NCBI RefSeq assembly: GCF_050613145.1
Contig: NZ_CP192507.1
Coordinates: forward strand, 3,410,001 to 3,474,000
Source of the DNA: Lysinibacillus_B sp050613145
GTDB taxonomy: Bacteria; Bacillota; Bacilli; Bacillales_A; Planococcaceae
Direction: 5' to 3'
Length of the DNA: 64,000 bases
Position 1 is the first letter of the stretch. Each line of letters starts with the position of its first letter. Positions 35,403 to 43,563 of the stretch are shown here, piece by piece. The notes under the pieces are model-generated. The model saw only the letters and a list, made by a program, of their open reading frames with translations, had not been told where the DNA came from and did not search any database. The position numbers and the translations under genes were made by a program.

Positions 35403-36452
35403 TTATTTCTTTGCCTTCGCTTCACGACTGTATTCATGAATGAATGTTGTTAAACGTTTCAATACGGCTGGATCAACCTCTGGGAAAACACCATGTCCTA
35501 GGTTAAAGATGTGACCACCCTCGTGTGCAATACCTTGGTCAATAATATCTTTTGCACGTGCTTCTATTACGTTCCAGTCTGCTAATAATAACGTTGGATC
35601 TAAGTTCCCCTGCACTGCCTTCGTTACGCCGCGTGCCGCTGCCTCACGGATTGGTAAACGCCAATCAAGACCTACTACATCAATCGGTAGATCATGCCAT
35701 TCATTCACTAAATGAGAAGCACCTACACCAAATTGAATTAATGGGACATTTAATTGTCGTAGCTCGCCAAAAATACGTGTCATGACCGGTTTAATAAATA
35801 CACGGTAATCTTCTACATTCAATGCACCAACCCAAGAATCAAAGATCTGAATCGCTTTTGCCCCAGCTGCTACTTGCGCTGTAATATCTGCAATAATCAT
35901 ATCGCCAAGCTTGTTCATTAATGCAAACCAAGCTTGCGGTTGTGAAACCATGAATGATTTTGTTTTTGCATAGTTACGAGAAGGTCCACCTTCGATCATA
36001 TACGATGCTAGTGTAAATGGTGCACCACCAAAACCGATTAACGGTACGTTTAACTGCTCTTCCGTTAATATTTTAATCGTCTCTAATACATATGGTGTAT
36101 GCTCTTTTGCATTGAATTCTCCCAATTTGTCAACATCTGCTGCTGAACGAATTGGGTTAGAAATAACAGGACCTACGCCTGCTTTAATCTTCACATCAAT
36201 ACCCATACCTGGTAATGGCGTCACGATGTCTTTATAAAGAATTGCCGCATCTACATCATATTGCTCAACTGGAAGACGTGTTACATATGCACATAGTTCT
36301 GGTTGCATTGTAATTTCTTCTAGTGAATATTTTTCTTTAATTTCACGATATTCGGGTTGTGAACGACCTGCCTGACGCATGTACCATACAGGAGTATAGT
36401 CTGTTTTCTCGCCACGTGCTGCACGTAACAATGTATCGTTAATTGTTCTCAT
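35403..36452 (-). CDS. hemE: Uroporphyrinogen decarboxylase
   Basis: A 349-residue enzyme decarboxylating uroporphyrinogen III to coproporphyrinogen III. The N-terminal signature PVWYMRQAGRSQPEYR and the second signature IGFGGAPFTLASYMIEGG are intact, as is the YKDIVTPLPGMG segment. It is the first gene of the haem group and diverges from hmoB across about 205 AT-rich bases, in which no Fur or PerR box was evident. Confidence 0.96.
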   Translation of the reverse strand: MRTINDTLLRAARGEKTDYTPVWYMRQAGRSQPEYREIKEKYSLEEITMQPELCAYVTRLPVEQYDVDAAILYKDIVTPLPGMGIDVKIKAGVGPVISNPIRSAADVDKLGEFNAKEHTPYVLETIKILTEEQLNVPLIGFGGAPFTLASYMIEGGPSRNYAKTKSFMVSQPQAWFALMNKLGDMIIADITAQVAAGAKAIQIFDSWVGALNVEDYRVFIKPVMTRIFGELRQLNVPLIQFGVGASHLVNEWHDLPIDVVGLDWRLPIREAAARGVTKAVQGNLDPTLLLADWNVIEARAKDIIDQGIAHEGGHIFNLGHGVFPEVDPAVLKRLTTFIHEYSREAKAKK

Positions 36453-36657
36453 GAAAAGAATACCTTCCCCTCAAATAGTTATTATTTTTTATCTGTAACA
36501 CTCTTAATATCCGTTATCAATATAAACTGTTCCTTAGCTATTGTATAGTTTTATGCCCGAAATGTCATAAAATTGTTCTTTAATCGATGCTCGACTTTGA
36601 CAAATACGTTTCAATCGCTCTTTAATGGAAATAACTATTGATTAAAGGGGGATTAAC

Positions 36658-37167
36658 ATGAATTTTTATTTAACATCGGGGACGCCGGAGTTTATGGAAC
36701 GTCTACTTACAAAATACGCGAAGGAAAAGATGATTTTATTACACGGACAAGGCAACTCTGTCGTTATGCACGAATCAGAAAAAAAATCTGTTTTCGCAAC
36801 ACCACGTCGTTTTGAAGTAATTGACGGGGCAGGTCACTTTGAGCAACGCGGCTTTGTTGCGATGCAAAATGTACCTGTCATGGAGGAATCGCGCCCACTT
36901 TTTGAAGAACGCATTATCACGGCTATCGCTCACCTAAAGCAAGATACATCGTGCATCGCCTATCGCGTGTTACGTCCGGTCAAAGCAGAAACATATGTTG
37001 TTGTCACACAATGGGCAGGACCTGCGTCATTTGAAGTATGGACAAAATCCAACGCCTTTCACGCGGAACTAGCACAGCTACTCGATTCATCTAGCTCGCC
37101 AACCCAAACTTTCTTTACTTCCAAAACTTATACGACAACTTTTACCGCACCACAGCCTGAACAATAA
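36658..37167 (+). CDS. hmoB: Haem-degrading monooxygenase, HmoB-like
   Basis: A 169-residue protein with a unique N-terminal half (MNFYLTSGTPEFMERLLTKY) and a C-terminal antibiotic-biosynthesis-monooxygenase ferredoxin-like fold (AYRVLRPVKAETYVVVTQWAGPASFEVWTKSNAFHAEL). In B. subtilis HmoB (YhgC) degrades haem and its gene lies next to hemEHY, exactly as here. AAAGGGGG precedes the ATG. It would release iron from haem in the cytoplasm. Confidence 0.88.
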   Translation: MNFYLTSGTPEFMERLLTKYAKEKMILLHGQGNSVVMHESEKKSVFATPRRFEVIDGAGHFEQRGFVAMQNVPVMEESRPLFEERIITAIAHLKQDTSCIAYRVLRPVKAETYVVVTQWAGPASFEVWTKSNAFHAELAQLLDSSSSPTQTFFTSKTYTTTFTAPQPEQ

Positions 37168-37195
37168 GGGGCTATCCAATTGTGGATGGCCCTCA
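37168..37195 (+). terminator. Hairpin after hmoB
   Basis: GGGCTATCCA pairs with TGGATGGCCC around ATTG directly after the stop codon. A T-run is lacking, so termination efficiency is uncertain. Confidence 0.55.
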
Positions 37196-37231
37196 GACTG
37201 TTGACAATCACTTTCATCCCCGTAGCAAAGA

Positions 37232-37261
37232 GCGCGTCTCAAAGGGACTTTTCAGACGCGC
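37232..37261 (-). terminator. Hairpin spanning the ecsB stop codon
   Basis: GCGCGTCT and AGACGCGC enclose 14 bases that contain the last ecsB codons and its TGA stop. On the minus strand it is followed by TCTTTGC. It may be a compact terminator. Confidence 0.55.
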
Positions 37262-38441
37262 CCTTCGTTAATCGTAATGTTAATTCACTCACCACGAGAA
37301 CAATAAGTGGAACGAAGAGGAAGAGTGGCTGCGTCATGCCACAAATCGTTACAATGATTGCTTGAATGACCATAAAGAAGCGTAGTAATGTTTCAACCGC
37401 ATAGCCACGTTGCTTAAACGGCACAGGGTATAACATATCCATGCGGAACTCCCCTGATGATAGCAGAGCATATTTCAATTGAAGTGTTGTGGCAAACGAT
37501 AAAGCCCCTACTACAATCCAAGTCACAACAGGAATATCCACAAATGCTACGATGACCGCTGAAATAACTGTTAAACGTACCCATAAATAAAAATAATCAT
37601 CCGTTCGAACAAATGTACGGAACACTAAATAGTGTTGTGTTTTCTCCTTCTTAAACGGAATCCATGCGTACACAAAATCCAGCCATGCTCGGCGGCGAAT
37701 CGAGCCTCGTAAATGTGGTACATCCGTAAAGTAATTGGCAAAGCGATAAAAACGCATCATGCGATTTTGTTCTAACTTTACAAAGTGTTCATATGGTACA
37801 GGTTCATCGGCTACACGCTTTATTAAAAATACATGGTAGGTAGTGACGATAACCAAAAGAATAACCCCTAGCACTAATCCACTTGTTAAGATGCTATGAA
37901 TGATTAAAATCGACATCACCATACGTGCAATCCGGTCAATCCATATAAGTTGTCCACGATTACTATAACGATAATTAAATTCAATTTGCACATTCAAATA
38001 TTTCAACAGCATAATGACAAAAAGACCTATCCAAATTTGACTTACTGGTAGCTTTGTCACCGTATTTAATAGCGGAATCGCTACAATATACGCCACCATC
38101 GAAAGCAACACTTGCGATATAAATGTCCAGTTCAGCGCCTTCTTAAAATACATTGACATTTTTGTCTCAAGTGGCAATAAATACACTTGATCCGGCTCAC
38201 GAATAAGGGTTGTCGGGGCACTAAACGCTAAAATAATCCCAACAATACTCGCGACAAGCCATTCAGCTGGAAAATCGTTCGGCGCTACTTTTAACCACTC
38301 ACTATATTGATAGCCACCTGCTCCGACGACAAATACAAGGACAATGGCTATATGTCCCGTAAAAACGAAGCGCATATATTTTTGTACTTCACCTATATAA
38401 TGGAGAAATCGCTTTGACCAAATATTTTGCATGCTATTCAC
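37239..38441 (-). CDS. ecsB: ABC transporter permease EcsB
   Basis: A 400-residue membrane protein with about six to eight hydrophobic helices (HIAIVLVFVVGAGGYQYS; WLVASIVGIILAFSAPTTLI; IWIGLFVIMLL). EcsB pairs with EcsA; in B. subtilis loss of Ecs impairs secretion, competence, sporulation and intramembrane proteolysis by RasP. It overlaps ecsA by eight bases. No ecsC follows; the strand switches to hmoB instead. Confidence 0.9.
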   Translation of the reverse strand: MNSMQNIWSKRFLHYIGEVQKYMRFVFTGHIAIVLVFVVGAGGYQYSEWLKVAPNDFPAEWLVASIVGIILAFSAPTTLIREPDQVYLLPLETKMSMYFKKALNWTFISQVLLSMVAYIVAIPLLNTVTKLPVSQIWIGLFVIMLLKYLNVQIEFNYRYSNRGQLIWIDRIARMVMSILIIHSILTSGLVLGVILLVIVTTYHVFLIKRVADEPVPYEHFVKLEQNRMMRFYRFANYFTDVPHLRGSIRRRAWLDFVYAWIPFKKEKTQHYLVFRTFVRTDDYFYLWVRLTVISAVIVAFVDIPVVTWIVVGALSFATTLQLKYALLSSGEFRMDMLYPVPFKQRGYAVETLLRFFMVIQAIIVTICGMTQPLFLFVPLIVLVVSELTLRLTKGASEKSL

Positions 38442-39174
38442 CTGCTTGTTCCTTCGTCATCGCAATGTACAAATCATCGAGTGTTGCATGTGGCATATGA
38501 AACGCACGGCGAAGGTCATCCATCGTTCCTTGTGCACGCACACGCCCTTCATGTAGCAAAATAATGCGATCACAATACTTTTCTGCTGTAGATAAAATAT
38601 GCGTTGACATTAAAATCGAAGCACCTTCTCGTTTTTTCATATCCATTTGATCTAACAATGATTGAATACCGAGTGGATCGAGCCCAACAAATGGTTCGTC
38701 GATAATATAAAGACTTGGGTTCACTAAAAATGCACTCATAATCATTACCTTTTGACGCATCCCTTTAGAGAAATGTGATGGGAACCAATTCAGGCGTTTT
38801 TCCATTCGAAACTCTTTTAATAGTTTTTCTGACCGTTCTACCAATGTCTTTTCATCAATCCCATAGGCCATTGCGGTTAAAGCTAAATGTTCCTTTAATG
38901 TTAACTCTTCATATAAAACAGGCGTCTCTGGAATGTATGAAAAGCTAGAACGATATCCATCCATATTTTCCTTTAACGTCACGCCATTTAAACGAATTTC
39001 TCCTTCACGCGGTAGCAGCGTGCCGATAATATGCTTAATCGTCGTACTTTTGCCAGCACCGTTTAAACCGATTAGACCAACAAGCTCGCCTTTTTCAATC
39101 GTAAATGATAAATCTTTAATCACAGGCTTTCTCGTATAGCCGCCTGACACATTAGATACTTGTAAAATCGTCAT
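38434..39174 (-). CDS. ecsA: ABC transporter ATP-binding protein EcsA
   Basis: A 246-residue ATPase from the ATG at 39174 (MTILQVSNVSGGY), which has AGGAGT; the open frame continues upstream into the repeat at 39198 but without support. Walker A GLNGAGKST, signature SKGMRQKVM, Walker B LYIIDEPFVGLD and switch STH are present. It partners with EcsB. The divergent promoter region shared with hit has been invaded by a family 1 element, which begins only about 24 bases from its start codon. Confidence 0.95.
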   Translation of the reverse strand: MTILQVSNVSGGYTRKPVIKDLSFTIEKGELVGLIGLNGAGKSTTIKHIIGTLLPREGEIRLNGVTLKENMDGYRSSFSYIPETPVLYEELTLKEHLALTAMAYGIDEKTLVERSEKLLKEFRMEKRLNWFPSHFSKGMRQKVMIMSAFLVNPSLYIIDEPFVGLDPLGIQSLLDQMDMKKREGASILMSTHILSTAEKYCDRIILLHEGRVRAQGTMDDLRRAFHMPHATLDDLYIAMTKEQAGE

Positions 39175-39197
39175 AATGTCACTCCTATTCTTGTCCT

Positions 39198-39893
39198 CAT
39201 AACGAGCAAATCCCCAAACATATATTACCAGCTGAGTAACCGTTGCTTTCCGCTCCATTCGGCTCGCTTTCCACGGGCATGGCTTCAGCCTCCTCGTCAC
39301 TCGTACCTCGGTGCTCCTGTCGCTGCGCTTTCGTCGTAAATAAATTTCCTGCGGGGTCTTCAGGCCAACACGATGTTGGTCACGAAGGCGTTGTCACAGG
39401 ACGTGACGGTTTTAGCCTTCGTTCCTTTATTGCTATTCCCGTAGGAGTCTCGCCGATTCCGCTGCAATCAACTGGCAAGTCATTTTTGATCACGTTTTTG
39501 CTAAAAAAACACGCTGCTATACAGGAAATACTTTAATAATCAACACACCTGGAATATAATAATTGGTTGCTAAAAATAAAAAAAGATTCTCATTCATTAC
39601 GGTAGAGGCTAGGCAATTATACTTGCAAATAGAAAGAAATTGATTTCTTTTAAAGAAGAAAAATGTTTTTCTAGCATATCGAGAAGTATTTACTGTTGCC
39701 ATAGCGCGCCATAGCCACAGGAGCCAAGATTCTCTTTGCGACGAAAGTGCAACGTCAGGAGCAGGAACAGGAGATCCAAACAGGCCGCGCCTGTTTTAGC
39801 TCCTGTGTAGGCTGTGGCAAAGCGCGGAGGCTATGATACATGTCTTTTACTATTTAACTGGTATTTTTAGGATGTATTTTTACTCATTTAGAG
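39198..39893 (+). repeat. Composite non-coding mobile-like element, family 1, copy D (longest)
   Basis: A 696-bp block flanked by exact 8-base direct repeats CTTGTCCT (39190-39197 and 39894-39901). It has the same modules and order as 45014-45572, plus three insertions: the about 35-base GGTGCTCCTGTCGCTGCGC module; a segment with hairpins CCAACACGATGTTGG and GAAGGC/GCCTTC; and, in the second module, TTTGCGACGAAAGTGC, which resembles the reverse complement of the first insertion. Its ends CATAACGAGCAAAT and (reverse) AAATGAGTAAAAAT are weakly inverted. It occupies the ecsA-hit divergent promoter region. Non-coding. Confidence 0.85.
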
Positions 39894-39979
39894 CTTGTCC
39901 TTAGTTTATCAAAAAGTTGGAAAACATTCAGTGTACATATGTTAAAATAGATGAAAATAGATGGAAAGGATGTTTTGAA

Positions 39980-40393
39980 ATGAGCGATTGCCTATTTTGT
40001 AAAATTATCAATGGAGACATTCCAAGCTCGAAAGTATACGAGGACGAGCACGTATACGCATTTATGGACATTATGCCTTTAACGAAGGGCCATACGCTAC
40101 TTATTCCAAAAACACATTGCCAAGACCTGTTTGAAATGCCGCAAGACGTGGCCGCTAACCTTTACAAAGCAGCACCAAAAGTAGCCAATGCCATCAAGCA
40201 AGCATTCAATCCAGTTGGGCTCAATACAGTCAACAATAACGGTGCTGCAGCTGGTCAAACTGTATTCCACTACCATTTACATTTAATTCCTCGTTACGAC
40301 GAAACAGATGGATTGCACTTACAATGGAATACAAAAAAATTCGAAATGAACGAATTAGCAAACTTTGCACAAGCTATTCAAGAAAATCTTTAA
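39980..40393 (+). CDS. hit: HIT family protein Hit
   Basis: A 137-residue histidine-triad nucleotide-binding hydrolase. The start at 39980 (MSDCLFCKIINGDIPSSK) has GGAAAGGA nearby; an upstream start at 39917 adds an unconserved tail. The zinc residues Cys-x2-Cys and the triad HYHLHLIPRY are present. HIT proteins hydrolyse AMP- or GMP-linked substrates. It is divergent from ecsA as in B. subtilis. A perfect 9-base hairpin, CTTTAAGCG/CGCTTAAAG, spans its stop codon. Confidence 0.95.
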   Translation: MSDCLFCKIINGDIPSSKVYEDEHVYAFMDIMPLTKGHTLLIPKTHCQDLFEMPQDVAANLYKAAPKVANAIKQAFNPVGLNTVNNNGAAAGQTVFHYHLHLIPRYDETDGLHLQWNTKKFEMNELANFAQAIQENL

Positions 40394-40542
40394 GCGAACG
40401 CTTAAAGGTAAAACTGAATTTTCCTACGTGTTTTCACTACAAATTTTACCGAAGCAGTTAAGTAGAGCCTATTATTTTAGCTATTTTCAGAAAAAATAGC
40501 TAGAAGCATTGATTTTTCAGCAATTCAGACGTAAAATTCAGT
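40388..40542 (+). promoter_or_regulatory. Structured leader between hit and trpP
   Basis: Three inverted repeats stack in this 150-base stretch: CTTTAAGCG/CGCTTAAAG at the hit stop; a long-range pairing of ACTGAATTT..TACG (40413-40428) with CGTAAAATTCAGT (40530-40542); and, inside it, TAGCTATTTT/AAAAATAGCTA (near 40477-40503). None is followed by a clear U-run, so this is more like a folded leader than a terminator. Confidence 0.45.
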
Positions 40543-40564
40543 ATACGTTTTCGCTAATGGCAAT

Positions 40565-40612
40565 GAGTGCACATTAGGAGAACGAAAGATTAGAAAGTTT
40601 AGAGGAGACGAG
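40565..40612 (+). promoter_or_regulatory. Candidate TRAP-binding site over the trpP ribosome site
   Basis: Seven GAG/TAG triplets lie upstream of the start codon (40565, 40575, 40578, 40591, 40600, 40605, 40610). The last three are spaced by exactly two bases (TAG-AG-GAG-AC-GAG) and include the Shine-Dalgarno sequence. In B. subtilis the tryptophan-activated protein TRAP binds such triplets and blocks trpP translation. Whether this genome encodes mtrB is not visible. Confidence 0.5.
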
Positions 40613-40616
40613 AAAA

Positions 40617-41150
40617 ATGAATACGAAGAACTTAGTTTTAATGGCGCTTTTAGTCGGTGTAGGTGCAGCACTTTATGTTGTAACACCTGGATTAGTACAA
40701 GGGATGAAGCCTGACTTCATGTTAACAATGATGTTTATTGGCATTTTACTATTCCCTTCTGTAAAAGAAACATTCTTATTATCTATAACGACTGGTGTTT
40801 TATCAGGATTGTTTACAACATTCCCTGGTGGCTTTATTCCGAACGTAGTTGATAAAGCAATTACTGGCTTTGCATTTTTAATCGTGTTATTAATTATTAA
40901 AAAGTTAGCAAGCAATATGGTTGTATCAGCTATTTTAGTTGGACTAGGAACGGTATTGTCAGGAGTAGTTTTCTTATCGGTAGCATTATTTGTTATCGGC
41001 TCAGATGTAGGTGCTACATTCGCTGTATTATTTGCTGGGGTTGTATTACCTGCTATCGCATTTAACGTAGTAGCTTTCCTGATTATTTATCCTATCGTAA
41101 CAAATCTAGTAAAGCGCTCACGATTCAAAACTTCAGTATCTCAAGCTTAA
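40617..41150 (+). CDS. trpP: Tryptophan transporter TrpP
   Basis: A 177-residue membrane protein with about five helices, starting MNTKNLVLMALLVGVGAALY with the family motif PGLVQGMKPDFMLTMMFIGILLFPS and the GLFTTFPGGFIPN loop. TrpP (YhaG) is the probable tryptophan uptake protein of Bacillales. It lies between hit and yhaH, conserved from B. subtilis. A GGAG ribosome site is embedded in the candidate TRAP site. Confidence 0.92.
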   Translation: MNTKNLVLMALLVGVGAALYVVTPGLVQGMKPDFMLTMMFIGILLFPSVKETFLLSITTGVLSGLFTTFPGGFIPNVVDKAITGFAFLIVLLIIKKLASNMVVSAILVGLGTVLSGVVFLSVALFVIGSDVGATFAVLFAGVVLPAIAFNVVAFLIIYPIVTNLVKRSRFKTSVSQA

Positions 41151-41154
41151 GCTG

Positions 41155-41189
41155 AAAAAGGAGCTGCGAATTTCGTAGCTTCTTTTTAT
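41155..41189 (+). terminator. Terminator after trpP
   Basis: AAAAAGGAGCTGCGAA pairs with TTCGTAGCTTCTTTTT, followed by further T residues, just past the stop codon. Confidence 0.88.
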
Positions 41190-41297
41190 TTTGTTATTTT
41201 TTGTTTCATGTTTTAATAAGAATACGAGTGGGAAATCTACTTGTATGTGTATAAAATTTTCTATCATTATCTATGTTATGTTAAAGGGGTTGGCAAA

Positions 41298-41660
41298 ATG
41301 AAAGCAAAAACATTTTTCACAGGAGTAGGGGTCGGACTTGTTACAGGCATGGTAGCAACAATCATAACAGCTCCTCAGGCTGGTAAACAATTACGCTCTA
41401 CTATTATACGTAATGCTACAACATTCAAAGATCAACTGATTGATGTAAAAAATGAAACAAGTAATGTAAAACAATCTATCATTACTTTTACAGAAGAAAC
41501 GAAAAATAATATGCCTAAAATAATAAATGAATTAAAAGAGACGATTGTAACATTCAAAAACGAGATTGAACCTGAAACAGAAAAACTAAAACAAGAAATC
41601 GAAAATTTACAGAATTCCATTAACGAAATCGAGAAAAATATCCCTCAAACTAGAAAATAA
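41298..41660 (+). CDS. yhaH: YtxH domain protein, YhaH-like
   Basis: A 120-residue protein from the ATG at 41298, with AAAGGGG nine bases upstream. It has one N-terminal hydrophobic segment (FFTGVGVGLVTGMVATII) followed by the YtxH-like APQAGKQLR and a long amphipathic, coiled-coil-prone helical region with repeated Glu/Lys. The family is stress-linked and its exact function is unknown. It sits between trpP and scoC, matching yhaH. Confidence 0.85.
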   Translation: MKAKTFFTGVGVGLVTGMVATIITAPQAGKQLRSTIIRNATTFKDQLIDVKNETSNVKQSIITFTEETKNNMPKIINELKETIVTFKNEIEPETEKLKQEIENLQNSINEIEKNIPQTRK

Positions 41661-41856
41661 AGAATAATGTACACTACGACCCGAATATATCGAAAGACCT
41701 ATAAAAAGGGGTTATTTTTTGCGTTTTCCACTAGTTTTTATCCAAAAACTTGTAATTTTAAATCACATTTCAATTATTTAATTTTTCCAACTTTAAACTT
41801 TTTTCTTTTACTGCTATAATATTTTCAAAATGCTATGAAAGAAGAAGGTGATTGCA

Positions 41857-42411
41857 GTGTCTGAAGGATTATACACAATGAAAGAGGCTATGTTATATAG
41901 TCAACGCATCGCTCAGCTATCTAAAGCTCTTTGGAAAGCTGTCGAAAAAGACTGGCAAACATGGATTAAACCTTACGACTTAAACATTAATGAACATCAT
42001 ATTTTATGGATTTCATTCCATTTAAAAGGTGCTTCTATTTCCGATGTTGCAAAATTTGGTGTAATGCATGTATCAACAGCGTTTAACTTCTCTAAAAAAT
42101 TAGAAGAGCGCGGACTATTAAAGTTTTCAAAACGTGATGATGATAAACGAAACACGTATGTAGAACTAACAGAAGCAGGTAATGCTTTAATCCTTCGAAT
42201 GTATGAACATTATCATGATACACAACATGCGATTATCGATGGCTCATTGCCGCTAAAAGAATTATACGGACGCTTCCCCGAGTTTTTAGATGTTATGGCA
42301 GTCATTCGTAATATTTACGGCGAAGATTTTATTGATATTTTTGAACGTTCATTTGATGACTTTAAAGAAAGTTTAGATCACGCGCAGGCGCAAGCTTCCA
42401 TTACACAATAA
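41857..42411 (+). CDS. scoC: Transition-state regulator ScoC/Hpr (MarR family)
   Basis: A 184-residue winged-helix repressor. The GTG at 41857 is preferred because AGAAGG lies at proper distance; an earlier GTG at 41848 overlaps that site. The segment SKALWKAVEKDWQTW followed by KPYDLNINEHHILW, then AKFGVMHVSTAFNFSKKLEE and DKRNTYVELT, is nearly identical to B. subtilis Hpr. Hpr represses protease, peptide-transport and sporulation genes during growth. It lies between yhaH and prsA as in Bacillus, and has its own terminator. Confidence 0.95.
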   Translation: MSEGLYTMKEAMLYSQRIAQLSKALWKAVEKDWQTWIKPYDLNINEHHILWISFHLKGASISDVAKFGVMHVSTAFNFSKKLEERGLLKFSKRDDDKRNTYVELTEAGNALILRMYEHYHDTQHAIIDGSLPLKELYGRFPEFLDVMAVIRNIYGEDFIDIFERSFDDFKESLDHAQAQASITQ

Positions 42412-42417
42412 CCAAGG

Positions 42418-42449
42418 AAAAGGGTGTATAAGCTACGTACACTCTTTTT
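42418..42449 (+). terminator. Terminator after scoC
   Basis: AAAAGGGTGTA pairs with TACACTCTTTT (one G-T pair) and runs into TTTTTAATTTTT. Confidence 0.85.
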
Positions 42450-42473
42450 AATTTTTATTAATGAGGTACATTT

Positions 42474-43040
42474 ATGAACTGTATTAAAACCATTAACATC
42501 GAATATGAATATGGAACAACACGGCTTTTTTTATTGACTAGCTTAACGTTCGTCATCGTTTTTTGCCTATCTTATGCGCTAACAAGCTTTCGATATAGTA
42601 GTCCCCATTCAGATGCCTATTTCTTGCGTTTTATGTTTGCCTTCATTCTGCTGTATCCAATGCACAAACTTATTCATTATTTTTCGTTGTTTAATTATCG
42701 GAAATCGCTGTCATATGGCTTAAAAATTAAATATACATTTATCCCAATTTTGCATATGCGCATAACAGGAACGATCCCAAAAAATCGTTATCTCTTTACA
42801 TTAGTTACGCCATTTTTTGTCTTAAATACTTTTTTTATTTTAGGCGCAATCAAATGGCCTCAGTTTTCACATTATTTTTGTTTATCATTAGCATTTCATT
42901 GTAGTATTTGTTTACTTGACTTATTGTTTGTAAAAGATATATGGCGAGCACCTAAAAATGCTATAATCGAGGAAACACCTAAGGGGTATGAAATCTTAAT
43001 TCCAACATATATGGACGATAGCTCACACTTGTCTCACTAA
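42474..43040 (+). CDS. DUF3267-like membrane protein
   Basis: A 188-residue protein with four predicted membrane helices (LTSLTFVIVFCLSYAL; FLRFMFAFILLYPMHKLIHYF; LFTLVTPFFVLNTFFILGAI; FCLSLAFHCSICLLDLLFV). The MHKLIHYF segment occupies the place of the HELLH zinc motif in DUF3267 putative metalloproteases but lacks the glutamate, so activity is doubtful. A related gene lies near scoC in B. subtilis. It is followed 47 bases later by a small membrane gene. Confidence 0.75.
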   Translation: MNCIKTINIEYEYGTTRLFLLTSLTFVIVFCLSYALTSFRYSSPHSDAYFLRFMFAFILLYPMHKLIHYFSLFNYRKSLSYGLKIKYTFIPILHMRITGTIPKNRYLFTLVTPFFVLNTFFILGAIKWPQFSHYFCLSLAFHCSICLLDLLFVKDIWRAPKNAIIEETPKGYEILIPTYMDDSSHLSH

Positions 43041-43087
43041 TAGGTCATTTGATATTCTGAAAGAAGTGATAGAGGGGAGGAATAGAA

Positions 43088-43273
43088 TTGCTACTCTTAA
43101 TCGTAGTGCTATTCTCGGTATTTTATTTATTTCAAATTAATCGCATGACATATGCACTATGTGTACGTCGCGAAATTCCTGAAGAACGACACCCCAAAAT
43201 TTTCCGCACAATTAATGTGCTCATTACCATTTTATTAGTATCGTTTTATGTGGAAGTATTATTTTCAGTATAA
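43088..43273 (+). CDS. Small two-helix membrane protein, unknown
   Basis: A 61-residue protein from a TTG start (43088) with a strong GAGGGGAGG ribosome site. Two hydrophobic helices (LLLIVVLFSVFYLF and INVLITILLVSFYVEVLF) are joined by a basic loop, CVRREIPEERHPKIFR. I do not recognise the family. It is probably co-transcribed with the DUF3267-like gene and ends at a shared hairpin. Confidence 0.75.
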   Translation: MLLLIVVLFSVFYLFQINRMTYALCVRREIPEERHPKIFRTINVLITILLVSFYVEVLFSV

Positions 43274-43275
43274 AA

Positions 43276-43308
43276 AGCGAAATCCGTTAGACGGATTTCG
43301 CCTTTTTA
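43276..43308. terminator. Bidirectional terminator between convergent small genes
   Basis: GCGAAATCCGT pairs perfectly with ACGGATTTCGC around TAG. T-runs lie on both sides, serving the plus-strand small membrane gene and the minus-strand yjcZ gene. Confidence 0.92.
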
Positions 43309-43312
43309 TTGA

Positions 43313-43417
43313 TTAATAAAGAAACGCAGCTCCTACAATGATCAATAAGATAAATAGAACCACGATTAAAGCAAACCCAGAGCCATAACCACCGCCGCCG
43401 TAGCCTCCACCGCTCAT
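43313..43417 (-). CDS. YjcZ family sporulation-related small protein
   Basis: A 34-residue protein: glycine/tyrosine-rich start MSGGGYGGGGYGSGFALIVV followed by one hydrophobic helix of Leu, Ile and Val ending GAAFLY. This is the layout of the YjcZ/YuzJ-type small proteins common in spore formers. TAAGGGAGGT lies seven bases before the ATG. Function is unknown; several paralogues usually exist per genome. Confidence 0.9.
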   Translation of the reverse strand: MSGGGYGGGGYGSGFALIVVLFILLIIVGAAFLY

Positions 43418-43563
43418 ATCTTGCCACCTCCCTTACTACCCTTTATGCTATGCTCAGACGAACATTACGAATAGGCAATCGACAGGTGGAACCGTTTAGT
43501 TTTTTTTTCGTTTATGTTATAGTAACTAATGCATTGTAAAAAATAGTTAGGAGAGTTTCGTTT

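Noticed and set aside
36453..36657. Fur or PerR box in the hemE-hmoB divergent region
   Set aside because: No 19-base or 15-base match of acceptable quality was found by eye.
37196..37220. AGACTGTTGACAA word after hairpins at 37196 and 50222
   Set aside because: Shared by two post-terminator sites only over about 20 bases; no extended repeat or function could be supported.
39243..39536. Open frame of 97 codons within the family 1 element (and a related one at 45059-45253)
   Set aside because: The frames differ between copies because of insertions, lack ribosome sites and show no protein-like conservation.
40477..40503. CodY-like palindrome (ATTTTCAGAAAA) before trpP and another near 54290
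   Set aside because: Three or more mismatches to the 15-base consensus in AT-rich DNA; the first is better explained as a hairpin arm.
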